Notes: generated by a model not told the origin, from the letters alone. A stretch of DNA of 64,000 nucleotides from Ehretia macrophylla (GCA_037974665.1 CM075773.1:66074263-66138262); one strand, 5' to 3'; shown: positions 49,572-60,737, counted from the first letter of the stretch. A program made the numbers and translations.

Positions 49572-49879
49572 ATGAATCAACAACCCTAGGAAGAGAACAA
49601 GGCAATGGATCAAGATCCCGGTTCCACTCATATTATTCTATATGTTCAATCCCAGCACGAGGATAAACGCACTTACTTCAAGATCGGTGTACTACCCAAT
49701 TAAGCAAACTCTTTACGTCTTATTGTGAGAGGGAATCAATAGATATCAATACAACTGTCTTCTTGCATGATGATACACGAATTCGAGGAGGTCAAACACC
49801 AGATGAGGCTAATCTAGGGAATGGAGATATGATAAAGTTCATGTCGTATCAACTTGGGGGTGAAGATTATGGTTGCTAA
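49572..49879 (+). pseudogene. SUMO (small ubiquitin-like modifier) pseudogene
   Basis: The translation matches plant SUMO: HIILYVQSQ (beta 1), TYFKIG, then in the next frame TTQLSKLFTSYCERES, a FLHDD...RGGQTPDEANLGNGD stretch, and a C-terminal QLGG followed by EDYGC and TAA (49877-49879). The diglycine is the site a SUMO protease would expose for conjugation to lysines. Breaks: TAG at 49587-49589 if translation starts at 49572 (an in-frame ATG at 49605 avoids it), and one missing base between 49688 and 49691. No introns, so it may be a retrocopy. A near-repeat AGAACAAGGCAATG occurs at 49561 and 49594. Family assignment is firm. Confidence 0.82.
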
Positions 49880-50449
49880 GGTTAAATGGTTTAAGTTTGC
49901 TGAATGAATGATGTTGGACGAGTTGCTCTTTCTAATATTATGTTGTTTTCTTTTTGTTCTAAGTACGAATATAATTATTTCCAGACATAATGTATGGACT
50001 TTTGGCTTGTATTGACAATGCTAATTAATGTTTAATCAATATCATTTTGTAATTGTTGATGATTGATTACGTTTTTTCTAAGAATTTCTCCTTGATTAAT
50101 ACCAATAAATGTAATTTAATATATTCTTTATTTAAAAATTTTAATTTAGATGACTGACAAATTGAATAGTACATAAAAAGGAAATAGAGAAATAAAGCCA
50201 TACATATATGTAGTTATATCTGCAAAAAAAAAAATGTAAAAAGAAGACCATATGTTGATTACGGAATACATGACAAAATTAACTTATTAAAAATACATAA
50301 CACAAAATTATGGATCATCTATAATTGCTGGTTTCTGTGTTTCCTTTGATATCCGCGTTGATTAAGCGTGTATTTTTCTAAACTTTAAAAATTATATTGT
50401 TTATTTTAAAATTTTGTTTTTCTTAACTTTTCGGCTATTTTTCCTAAAT
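49880..50449. other. Non-coding sequence downstream of the SUMO pseudogene
   Basis: AT-rich; the first part could be its 3' untranslated region. No gene or known repeat seen. Confidence 0.4.
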
Positions 50450-50828
50450 GGGTAAATTATGCATAAAGTTCCTGTAGGTTACACATTTTTCTAGTTGGTC
50501 CTTAATGTTTCAAAAAAATCATCTTCAAGTTGGTTCTTAATGTTCAAAAGAATCATATAAGTCCTTAATATTTATAAAAGTGATTCAAAATAGTTCACAT
50601 TGTTTGTTAGAAAAATTTAATTTAATCCCCAAATAGGGCTCACATGTAGGAGATAAATTGAATTTTTTTAGAAAAAAAAAATAGGGACTAAGTTGGCTAG
50701 TTTTAAACAATGGGGACCATTTTGAATCACTTTTGTAAATATTGGGGACTTATATGATTTTTTTAAAAACATTAAGGACCAAGTTGGAAAAATGTGTAAA
50801 CAATAGGGACTATATGTATAATTCACCC
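50450..50828. mobile_element. Fold-back / MITE-like element, copy 3
   Basis: Ends GGGTAAATTATGCATA and complement of TATGTATAATTCACCC. Arms contain GGTCCTTAATGTTT-type units. Flanks TTTCCTAAAT (50440-50449) and TTTCCTATAT (50829-50838) match at 9 of 10, supporting a 9-10 bp target duplication. Non-coding. Confidence 0.78.
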
Positions 50829-51063
50829 TTTCCTATATCATAGATGACAAACATATTATACAACAATATACATAATATTTTTTATTACGGAAACTAGCGA
50901 ATAAACATGTGAAATACATAACATAATTAACTTATTAACATGGATATAAAAAAAAAAAGTTGTTATGCCCAACAAGAAATAAAAGACACAACTAAAACTG
51001 ACAATTTTTTGATTTCTCCCCGATTCATACTTTCCAACAACGACAATCACAAACCATCAACTA

Positions 51064-51350
51064 GGTAGATTGAATCTTCCCATGAACGAGGTCAACAACG
51101 TATTCATGTCATTCATAGAAGTTGCAGCATTGCACACTTCTTGTTTCATGACTTATATCTCTGCATTGGTTCGCTTTATCTATTTCTTCATACCCTTCAC
51201 AATGAATAAAATATCATTAAGGCAGTGTGCTTCCCATATATCAACTTACTTATCTTTATTAAAAGACTATTGTGTAAACCATAACTTAATTCGAGTAGAC
51301 GGTGTCGAGCCAAGGACCGATAGTAGTCTTGGTGTTGTTATCCTCTAACA
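51064..51350 (-). pseudogene. Unrecognised coding remnant, minus strand
   Basis: One minus-strand frame reads EAHCLNDILFIVKGMKK, stop, IKRTNAEI, stop, VMKQEVCNAATSMNDMNTLL, TSFMGRFNLPS, stop. The even spacing of Met, Asn and hydrophobic residues looks like a helical C-terminal region of a plant protein, with two point nonsense changes. I do not recognise the family. Plus-strand frame 51070-51348 is its shadow. It might belong with the exon at 51646-51841. Confidence 0.3.
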
Positions 51351-51427
51351 ATTCCTAATCCTAAAACATAAAAAATAAAAACAAAACTGAGTGCACGTTA
51401 AATAAAATAAAATTTATGTTTTGGTTA

Positions 51428-51560
51428 GGAAAAATTTCACAAATAGTCCCTATTGTTACCCATTTGTCTCATTTTAGTCTCTATTGTTCCATTTGTCTGA
51501 ATTTAGTCCCTATTGTTTACAAAAAATTCCAATTTCATCCCTGAGGTCAAATAAGGGGTT
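51428..51560. mobile_element. Half of a fold-back element (copy 4)
   Basis: Starts GGAAAAATTTCACAAATAGTC, like copy 2 (GGGAAAATCTCAC), and continues with TTTAGTCCCTATTGTTT units. No inverted partner follows, so it is a truncated copy. Confidence 0.55.
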
Positions 51561-51645
51561 AAATCTAATAGAAAAATGTTGAAATTACAAGATTAACCTT
51601 ATCTTATTTTTAAAATTACCAGCGTGCCCTTGTAGGAGTAATTAC

Positions 51646-51841
51646 CTGATAAACTCTTTCTAAATTGATTGATTAACACTGAAATTTCATCAAAATCTTT
51701 TCCTATTGGAAACCCTAAGTTCGCATAGCCCGACGACAGAGTTCCCAATAATTTGTACAGCTCTGAGTCCATGACTTCATTTGCGACGTTGCCAATGAAG
51801 ATGAGGCCCGTTCGAAGGGTGAATGCTAGAGATCGTCCCAC
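51646..51841 (-). CDS. Probable first exon of an unrecognised host gene
   Basis: From ATG at 51841 the minus strand reads MGRSLAFTLRTGLIFIGNVA, then ELYKLLGTLSSGYANLGFP and ISVLINQFRKSLS, ending TTATCAG followed by GTAATT, a plausible splice donor at 51645. Codon use and absence of stops look genuine. I do not recognise the protein. The next 220 bp (intron side) hold the half fold-back element. The region upstream (51842-52122) is AT-rich with TA repeats and abuts viral DNA, so the gene's promoter may be disturbed. Later exons are uncertain. Confidence 0.45.
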
Positions 51842-52075
51842 TTACGGTACGCATTTATGCATAAGCTATATTTCCTGATTCTAGTAATGTGATCTGCTTG
51901 GCTGTATGTATACACACACGTTGTATGTATGCATATATATAGCGTGAAATCGGCTAAAAAATTTTGTATTGACAAAATCTACTCAACAAATTTTATACAC
52001 GCACGGTGTATGTATGCATATATGTGTAGATATAAATGTATATATAGATATATATAGATACATGTATAAGTATAT

Positions 52076-52080
<5 letters not shown>

Positions 52081-52122
<42 letters not shown>
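52081..52122. repeat. TA dinucleotide microsatellite
   Basis: About 21 uninterrupted TA units, preceded by looser TATA/GATA sequence from 52010. Pararetrovirus copy C begins directly after it. Frames read across it (51969-52210) are meaningless. Confidence 0.95.
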
Positions 52123-52124
<2 letters not shown>

Positions 52125-52375
52125 ATTATCAACAAGAGCCATAACAGAAAGCGGAATAAACTTAAACAATAGACAGATAAATAATTAAAGTGCAAATAAG
52201 ATGGATTCAAAAGAGATGTAGGTCTGAATCTCTTACTTGTTATTAAATGTGAAAGGTAGTAGGGCTACACTGTTGGTTGTACAGGAGTACAATGTACAAA
52301 GAGTGATACCGAATTAAATTGAAAAATTAGAAAAGAAGAAAAATTCGTTCTCCAAGTCAATAAGACAGACTCTGT

Positions 52376-52382
52376 CTTATAG
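52376..52382 (-). promoter_or_regulatory. Pararetrovirus C putative TATA box
   Basis: Minus strand CTATAAG within CCTATAAGACAGAG, about 250 bp before the position equivalent to the primer site. The same site is at 60731 in copy D. Confidence 0.45.
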
Positions 52383-53344
52383 GATAACGAATCTGGAAAA
52401 GAAAAGTAAAAAGAATGGAAAAGAAAAGTCAAAAGTAACTTTTCTTAAAGTGAAAAATAAAAGTGCTTTTACTATTCATGAATAGTGGTCGGCTTTCACT
52501 GTTGCCGAATCTTGTTTTGTCGTGACTTGATGATCATGTCTGCCTTTTACTGTGGCCGAAAGATATCTTGTCGCGATGTGATGATTCTATCTTTTTGACT
52601 GAATTACTTTCACTGTGACCGAAAGTAATCTTGTGATAATGATGTCTGAAGTGGAATCTTGACTGTAGATTCATCTTCTCCATCGTTCCCTGAATCTGAC
52701 TGGTTCTGCACTGAAGGTGCTGTAAACTTCTTTCAGTCTGGAACTTACAAACAAATGGTGAAATACATACAAGTACACTTGATCGAAGTGTATTTCCCAC
52801 TAATACAAAGAAAATAAATTAACAAGTCTATTTTCCCTATAATCTACCCTGTACTGTACTTAGTCTTACTATCTTCGAAGCCTTACTATCTTCGAAGCCT
52901 AACTATCTCTCACCAAACCGCCACATGGCCAACACGGAGTCTTACGCCCTCTGCTCCTTCAATGCCGTGACCTTACATGGTTGTTGAAATAGGTTTGCTA
53001 AAGGTAAGTTGGCTAAAGGTAAGTTGACTAAGCAAAATACAAAATAAATACAGGCTAGAAGATACACAAGTTTCTAAATTTCCTTTGGCTTTTTGGGAAA
53101 GCCACACCCATCAACGGACTTGAGATGTCTTTACCGGTTGCCGTATGACCCGGACTAGCTGAAGTTTCATGGAACTCTTCAGAAACCATATGACTTCAGA
53201 GAGGGGAAGTCTTACCGTTTCATCCTAGTTTTTGAAGGGAACTTAGAAGAACAAAACCCTATCTGTCCAATGTTTTTAGAGAACATTAGAAAACTCATCT
53301 GTCCTGTGTTTTTGGAGAGAACACCGGAAAACTCAAATGGCTTA

Positions 53345-53505
53345 GTTTATACTCATAGAGGAGTATTACAACTGTTTTCTAAACTATTGTCTGTTTCCAG
53401 TTTATACTCATAGGGGAGTATACATCCAGTTTATACTCGTAGAGGAGTATACATCCAGTTTATACTCATAGAGGAGTATGTTCCAGTTTATCCTCATGGT
53501 GGAGA
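53345..53505. repeat. Short tandem repeat at the end of ORF2 (copy C)
   Basis: Four to five imperfect units of about 29-30 bp of the form AGTTTATACTCATAGAGGAG / TATACATCC. The last, most diverged unit overlaps the ORF2 stop codon. Duplicated in copy D at 61708-61868. Confidence 0.8.
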
Positions 53506-54822
53506 ATAAATGCCATAACAGTCATCTTCGTTGTCATTGGCATGATCTGTTGAGATAGATGCTTGATCTGAAGCATTCTCAAGCTCTTCTAATTGTAGCA
53601 TGATGGCCTTGACTTCGTCAAAACTGGTGGCCGCTGCTAACTGTGTAGTGAGGAAGTTCTTGAATGAAAGAAATTCCTGCTGTTCTGTTTGAATTTCTTG
53701 TTTCTGTTTCTGGTTGGTCTCGAGCCATGACTGAACTTTTGGTGTTGAACACGAAGCATTGTTCATCTTCTTCCACCACATGACTGAGTGAGCTCTTCCG
53801 AAAGTCAGAATGTCTTGATGATTTCCGAAAGAAACATGTTTGTACGCGAATTCTGATCTGAAAATCCACGTGACAAAAAAGATCCTGTAGAACACAAAGA
53901 ACGGGGGAAGATATGCTAACTGAGCTGGTGTCTTCCAATGCTCTGCGAAATACTGGAATCCTTGAAGAACTGGTTCTGGTAAAATGTCTGAAATTGGTCC
54001 AAAAGACGCCCACCATTGTATGAACCAATTTGGAACCTCTAATGGGAATGTTTTGGTAAACAGAAAGAACCATGACATATCATGCTTGTCATTCTGGCGA
54101 TTGAATGCTCTGAACCACGCCTGAATGTAGTCATAATAGTTGTAGTCCTTGAGAGGAATATCCTCTGCAATCTGTTTGGTTTTCTGCGGGGGTTGTCCCC
54201 ATTGATCGAGAGTGATCACTTTCTGGAGTTTAGCCTTGACATGGCTGTACTGGCCTGGCTGTTTGTCTTTGTTATCTGGGACAAACTCTATGGATTCTGT
54301 TTTTATGAGAATTGTCTCATAATATTTCTGGTCTTTATATGTGTTTTCTGGGATGTAGTTTGAATGAGGGTGAAGGAACACTCTTGCAAACTCATCTGGG
54401 GTAATGTTGGGGTTCTGTCTGAAATGAAAAGGTTCTGTGACAAGAATCTGGTCAAACACATTCTTGTATATGTATGTGGGTGATGATAACTGAGGAGGAG
54501 GTTGTTTTGGTTCTGGGGTAACTGGTTTCTTCTTAGTAACAAGGGGCTGAAACCTGTTACTGACTGTCGTCTGGGAAGACGATGTACCTGCAATACCTGC
54601 ACGAACATCTGTTAACTATTTTTGTGGGGTAACTGTCCCTAAAACTGTGAGGTTTCTACCTAGGTATGACTGGGTAGAAAATGGTGTATATGTGATCTGT
54701 TTGTCTTCAATCTTTACTGGAGTTGAAGATTGTGCTGGTGTTGTTACTGGGGTTTTTGTTTTCTGAGCATAAGATGTGAGATCTAATGCTTTAGCTTTTC
54801 CTTTATCTTTCCTAGGTGCCAT
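53494..54822 (-). pseudogene. Pararetrovirus C: ORF2, unknown function (one stop)
   Basis: Same protein as copy D ORF2 but with a TAG after about 68 codons (near 54613-54615; copy D has CAG). Otherwise open to PP-stop at 53494. N-terminal Lys/Thr/Pro-rich region, then a conserved domain with YYDYIQAWFRAF and VPNWFIQWWASFGP. Only four residues, counting the stop, differ from copy D by my reading. Confidence 0.8.
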
Positions 54823-55058
54823 TGCTAAGTGCGAGGAGATGATAATGATCCTGCAAAATGGTTAGCAACAATAAATAGGAAAATTACGGAATTGAAACAA
54901 TTATCAATTACGCTTCTGGATCTGAAATCTGTGTTTCAATCTACTTAATTGCGGTGGACTTGAAACAATCCATCTGAATCAATTAGTTTGATCCTTGGTG
55001 TCCGCTTCTGTGATCTGTAAAAAAAAAAAACAAAATGAAAGGTATTCCCGTAGGAATC

Positions 55059-58000
55059 CTAAGTGATAGGCACGTGGCCTGTCAGAAACTCTCTGGTTAG
55101 AAAATCAGGGATGGAGTTATCCTCTCCCTTGATGTACTGAATGTCAAATTTACTGAAGACATGGGCCTGATTTAATCTCTTAAGGAGATCATTTTTGTTG
55201 GGTAATGGATATCTGATCCATTGCAAGACCTTGTTTAAGGGCTTGTAATTGATGACTAAACGAGGGACTCCTCGTTCCTGTTCTGCATGTTTATTAACAT
55301 AAAAGGCCGCACAAGACCATGGGCTTTTGCTAGGTCTGATTAGCTTCTTATCTAATAAACTCTGGATCTCTTTTTTACAAAGAGTGAGATATTCCTGATT
55401 CATCTGGATGGGCCGAGCCCTGGTAGGAATATTCCGTTCTGAAAAGTCTTTCTCATATGGGAGAGAGACAGAATGTTTCTTACGAACCCAAAAGGCCGTA
55501 GGAAGATCTGAACAAACTTCTTTTTCAAGTTTGGTCTGGAATTCATTGATGATTTTTTGCTGTTTAGCAATCTGTTCATCAATTCTGATTGATTTGATGT
55601 CTTGTTTAAGAAAGCTGATCTGGTTTTCTTTCTGTTGGATTGAGTTAATATCTCTTCGCTGCGAAGGGAAATAAAACTCAAAAAGGATAGGTTTACCTAA
55701 CACTTTGGTAGATACACCTTGTTCTGTAACAGTCATGGGAAATAACTGTTGGAGGAAAGGATTCCCGAGAATGACTTGGGAATTTAACTGTTTTATCAGC
55801 ACAAAGCTGGTAGGAAAACAAATACCTTGATTGCAAACATGTGCATTAGGTAATTTGTACTGGATATGAAGTCTGGTAGAGTCAGCTGTAGAAAGCTTCT
55901 CTCTAGTTTTCTCAAAAAATCTGGAAGGAATTAATCCTTCTTGGATGCAGTTCATATCTGCTCCTGAGTCTAATAAGGCAATGGTTTCAATCTTGAAATC
56001 ATTAAACTTGATGGTTAACTGAACATACCATTTCTGGTAAGTGATTCTGTTTAGAAGATTGAGATAATCCTCTGTTGGTTTGGAGGAACTTTCACCTTCT
56101 TTAAGTTTGCCTAAAGCAATCTGGGTCTGTTTATCAAGTTCATCATTCTGTGAAAGATGTTCTTGACGTTCTAATGATTCTATTTGTAAGAGTTGGACAT
56201 CCTGTTGGAGATGTTCATGATCTGTTCTGAGATCACTTATCTCATGCCTGTACTCTTGTCTGAGTTGCTGAATTTCTGATTTTAACAGTTTAATCTCATG
56301 CTGGAGATCAGAAATACCTATTGGTTGGGTCTTTCTTTTCTGGAAGTAACTGAGTACATCAGAATAATTGGTATTCTTGATGTTATTCTGGATAGGAATG
56401 GATTGAGGTTTTTCTTCCTCGTTCTGATCCATTATGTCTTTAAGCCTGAGAAGATAAGCTTGCTTTTCTTCTGGGTTATTAATCTTACAGATCATATCGA
56501 TCATAAGACTATGAGAATCAGTAAGGACATTTAATCCTTTCTGACAGAAACATGCTCCTTTGCTGGGGCACGCACATTCCTGGAAAGAGTTGGAAGAACT
56601 ACTGGAATAGTAGTTGTCTGTTCCAATCTGATTAATGTTTTCTTCATCAGAGTAGTCTGTAGAAGAACTGGATGATGATTCGAGATCATCTAAAGATTGG
56701 ATAATTTTGCTCTTTGTAGCTTCATCTAATTCCAAGGATTGGATTAGTGATCTGATTCTACAATCTTTTGCAAAATGTCCTGATTTACCACATTTGAAAC
56801 ATCCTGTGGATTTCTGTTCTTTTTTAATATCTTTTTGTTGATGCTTCCAATTTCTTCGTGGAAACCTCTGGTAATGTTTCTTTTTATGGGAGGTGTATGG
56901 TTTGTTGCCATACTTCTGGTTGTACTTCTGTCCTATGGACTTGAAGTGACTTTTATATTTTCCGGAGGAAATTCTGGATTTATGTGTTTTCTGAGTATGG
57001 GGTGGTTTAATTCTTTCCATACCATACTGTTCACACCAATTTCATAATTCTTTTCTATTAGACTGTTTCTTTAACTGAGCTTTGAGACGAAGGTCAGTGC
57101 AAAGCTTTAAAGCTGTCTTATTAATATGGGAAATGATGTCACCATATGTCATAAGATCGTAGTCTAGACTGGGATATTCTGATGAGAGTGAATCACGAAC
57201 TTGCTGGGCAAACAATTTTGGAAGTCCACAAATGAACTTTTCTTTCCAATAACTGGCATTGTTGTCAGATCTTTGGTAAAGTTTACTGAGGAAGACATCC
57301 TTATACCATCGGAAGTCTTGGAGTGTTCTACATCTGAGATTCTGAAGTATTTCAGATGTTCTTTCTTGATAAACTGTGGGATCACCTATGAAATGGTAGG
57401 TGATATCGAAAACAAGTGCAGAAAGAGCACATGACTCTGTCTGACCATTCTGGTTGAGAACAGGTTCTCCATTCTCATTGGTTTTCACCATGTTGAGTAT
57501 GCCTTCTTTGGTAGCTTCACTGAGGTGGTCATCCCACCATCCTTTAAGTTGTCCATTGAAGCCAAGAATGATATTTCTGGTTGCTGCTCTCTCAGTAACA
57601 GCTTGTTTGTAAATGTTACCAATGATGATCATCTGTTTAGTAACATTTAGAATCTGATATTCTGACATCCCATCTATGTTCCATTCATAGATCTGAGATC
57701 CTGAGAAAGATCTTTGGGTATGTGATTCTTCTATTTGAAGATCTGGAGGTGAAGGTCTGGGATAGAAATTCTTTGTATCTGGAAAAGAAATTCTATTGAT
57801 ATGGATAACTTTATCTCTCCCGGAATTCTGTGAAGATGAGGAATCGCGATCAGAATTACTGTCTGACTGTTTCAACGTCTGAAGAGCCAATTGGCTGGAT
57901 GAAGGTTCTGATTTCTTGGATCTGGAAATCAGTTCCTGGAGAAGCTTGGTATTCTTCTCTTCTGTAGATTCCAATTTTGGAATATATTTTGATATCTTAA

Positions 58001-59678
58001 AAGGTAAAACCTTGATTGGAGATTCTGGTTTAACCTTAGAACTGGTTAGTTTTAATGAATCAAATGGTGTTGTCAATAAAACAGTGGTCTGTTCAGTTGA
58101 CTTTTGTTTTGATTCATCAGTCTTTTTAACTGGGGTATTTGGGATTGTATTATGTTTTTCAAGAATATCTTCGATATTCTGAATCTGTTTTTGTAATGTG
58201 ACAACTGAAAGATTGGTCCAATTATTTTGTTGAACTATATCTTTTAGTTCTGGTTCTTCTGAGACAATAACTGGTTTAAGGTCTGCAGTTCCTTCATTAA
58301 CATGAATCTGTGTGTGTTGAAACGGAGGGTGCTCCGAATCAATAACTTTTGTGGAATTAGGTAAATTCCATTTTTTGGTTCTTGAAGTAAGAACATTTAT
58401 GTTCATAGGTTTATTCCTATGTCTGAACCACATAAAAAATGGCACGTTTAACCTAACAAGTTGCAGATACTGAAGCCATTGGCTTTTCAATTCTGCTAAT
58501 TGGTCATTGTTATGGTTTTCAAAATACCATTCTCTAATCTGTTTATTTTCTTCTGACATAAATTCATCTTTTAATCCTTGAACATCGCGTTCAAAGACTT
58601 CTGATAAGACTCTAACACCGAAATCTGAAGCTGAAGGATTGAAGTCATCAGATGAATTATCTGTTGGTTCTGTTGGTCCAAATTCTGGATAAATTGGTCG
58701 AGCTGTTTGCTCTTCAATTCTAATTCCTATGGGAACAGAATTAATCTGGGTTTTCCTTGTTGAAGAAAGGTCAACAAATCCTGGAGTAGGGTCTGAAATA
58801 CTGATCCTAGAGACACTAGAGGCTGAACGGGATAAAACTGATCCTCTATTTCCTCTATCTATCTTAATGGAAACAGTACCATCATCGTACTGGATGATTT
58901 GTTCAATTCTGGAGTTCTGGACGTTCTGATCCTGAACTATGGGTTTAGTGGCATTTTCAATATCCCACCTATCTGGAAGTGAAACTTCGTTCCACATGAT
59001 TGTTCTGGGTATGTTAACTATTGATCTGTTTCTGTCCATGTTCCAAAGGATTGTTTCTCCTTTAGGACGATGTCTAGTTATAGATCTGGGATTTAATCCT
59101 GTTGTCATTAATTTATAATTAAGACGATAAATAACTTCATATGCATGTGTACCACAATCAACATAATAGTTATGCGTCTTAATATCTAATTGTAAAGCTT
59201 TCATGATATGAGGACATGTAAGCGATATGGTATGATCTGGAAAACAATTAAAGAAAATAGGTCCATTACAAAGACTCGTCTCTACTAAACCTAGTAGTGA
59301 ATCATTGTATCTGAGTAACCTACAATCTCTAAGAGCTAGATATACACTGGTATCTAGTCCTTCTCTGATTAAAGGCTTAAGTGCGACTTGCACATGGCCA
59401 ATATGTAGAAACCTATAGCCGTTTCTAATGGCTTTGTCTATACTTTTCTGGGAGAAAAGTCTGATACTCTGTTGGTCACTAGTCAGTGGCACAACTACTT
59501 CCTTACATTTAATAGTAAGTAGAGATCTAAAGTCAAAGCGACTTTTTCTGTAAATCTCTTCTATTGCCATCTTAGGAGGTTTCCAATTACTTAACTCTCC
59601 TACTGTCCATGTCTGTTCGGTTTTTGCTATAGTATTGTTATCTGATCCTACTGATGCAATACTGCTACTAGAAGCCAT
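55059..59678 (-). pseudogene. Pararetrovirus C: ORF1 polyprotein (one stop, RT-RNase H deletion)
   Basis: ATG at 59678 (MASSSSIASVGSDNN). An 878-codon piece holds the movement protein (residues ~30-260, with LVETSLCNGPIFFNCFP) and capsid (FYPRPSPPDL; YEWNIDGMSEYQILN; GFNGQLKGWWDDHL). A TGA at 57042-57044 interrupts; the same frame then continues for 653 codons: basic region, CCHC knuckle (CFKCGKSGHFAKDC), aspartic protease (LLDSGADMNCI, about 55960), and the first ~45 RT residues. At about 55148 RT (VFSKFD) is joined in frame to the RNase H end (IQYIKGEDNS), removing the YIDD motif and most of RNase H, about 1 kb. Ends GHVPIT at 55059. Confidence 0.85.
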
Positions 59679-59878
59679 AAAAACTATGTCACTAGTACTG
59701 CCCTTACTATCTGCGAACCGACTTACTATCTTCGAGCCAACGACGCCTACAAGGGAAACCTGGAGCCTACTGCCCTTCCTCGGGTCTTACTTACTCCCAA
59801 ACCCTATCACGACCTATCGCGGCAAAGGTAAGTTGTCGATACAGGTAAGTTGGACAAAACTAATAACCTAGTTAATCT

Positions 59879-59891
59879 GGCTCTGATACCA
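59879..59891 (-). other. Pararetrovirus C primer-binding site (tRNA-Met)
   Basis: Minus strand TGGTATCAGAGCC, about 200 bp upstream of the ORF1 ATG. Confidence 0.88.
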
Positions 59892-60027
59892 GAAAGGAAC
59901 CAGGATTATCAAGACAACAAGAGCCATAACAGAAAGCGGAATAAACTTAAACAATAGACAGATAAATAATTAAAGTGCAAATAAGATGGATTCAAAAGAG
60001 ATGTAGGTCTGAATCTCTTACTTGTTA

Positions 60028-60264
60028 TTAAATGTGAAAGGTAGTAGGGCTACACTGTTGGTTGCTAGTCAGTGGCACAACTACTTCCTTACATTTAATA
60101 GTAAGTAGAGATCTAAAGTCAAAGCGACTTTTTCTGTAAATCTCTTCTATTGCCATCTTAGGAGGTTTCCAATTACTTAACTCTCCTACTGTCCATGTCT
60201 GTTCTGTTTTTGCTATAGTATTGTTATCTGATCCTACTGATGCAATACTGCTACTAGAAGCCAT
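60028..60264 (-). pseudogene. Pararetrovirus D: truncated ORF1 start (movement protein)
   Basis: ATG at 60264 gives the same first residues as copy C (one difference) to about residue 68, LTSNQQ, then joins leader sequence and stops at 60028. The join lies at a short shared TGTTGGT. No complete movement protein. Confidence 0.85.
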
Positions 60265-60463
60265 AAAACTATGTCACTAGTACTGCCCTTACTATCTGCG
60301 AACCGACTTACTATCTTCGAGCCAACGACGCCTACAAGGGAAACCTGGAGCCCACTGCCCTTCCTCGGGTCTTACTTACTCCCTAACCCTATCACGACCT
60401 ATCGCGGCAAAGGTAAGTTGTCGATACAGGTAAGTTGGACAAAACTAACAACCTAGTTGATCT

Positions 60464-60476
60464 GGCTCTGATACCA
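60464..60476 (-). other. Pararetrovirus D primer-binding site (tRNA-Met)
   Basis: Minus strand TGGTATCAGAGCC, 200 bp upstream of the ATG at 60264; duplicate of 59879-59891. Confidence 0.88.
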
Positions 60477-60730
60477 GAAAGGAACCAGGATAATGCAGAT
60501 AACAAGAGCCATAACAGAAAGCGGAATAAACTTAAACAATAGGCAGATAATTAACTAAATGAAACACAAATAAGATGGATTCAAAAGAGATGTAGGTCTG
60601 AATCTCTTACTTGTTATTAAATGTGAAAGGTAGTAGGGCTACACTGTTGGTTGTACAGGAGTGATACCGAATTAAATTGAAAATTAGAAAGGAAAAAATT
60701 CGTCCTCTAAGTGAATAAGACAGACTCTGT

Positions 60731-60737
60731 CTTATAG
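60731..60737 (-). promoter_or_regulatory. Pararetrovirus D putative TATA box
   Basis: Minus strand CTATAAG, about 255 bp upstream of the primer site. Predicted from sequence and position only. Confidence 0.45.

Larger units (their letters stand above)
52123..60062 (-). mobile_element. Endogenous pararetrovirus copy C (second florendovirus-like lineage)
   Basis: Minus-strand order: leader start (60062-59893), tRNA-Met primer site, ORF1 (59678-55059), ORF2 (54822-53494), promoter region, leader, ending at 52123 next to the TA repeat. It is one genome length with overlapping leader ends, in tandem with copy D. Protein similarity to copies A/B is clear but distant, and ORF1 and ORF2 are separated by about 235 bp instead of overlapping, so this is a different virus lineage. 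Few disabling changes suggest it is younger than A/B. Confidence 0.85.

Noticed and set aside
51969-52210. Frames of 67-75 codons rich in Tyr and Ile
   Set aside because: Produced by the TA microsatellite.
53345-53505. CRISPR-like repeat
   Set aside because: Units are contiguous and imperfect without unique spacers, and the DNA is a plant genome; it is an ordinary tandem repeat.
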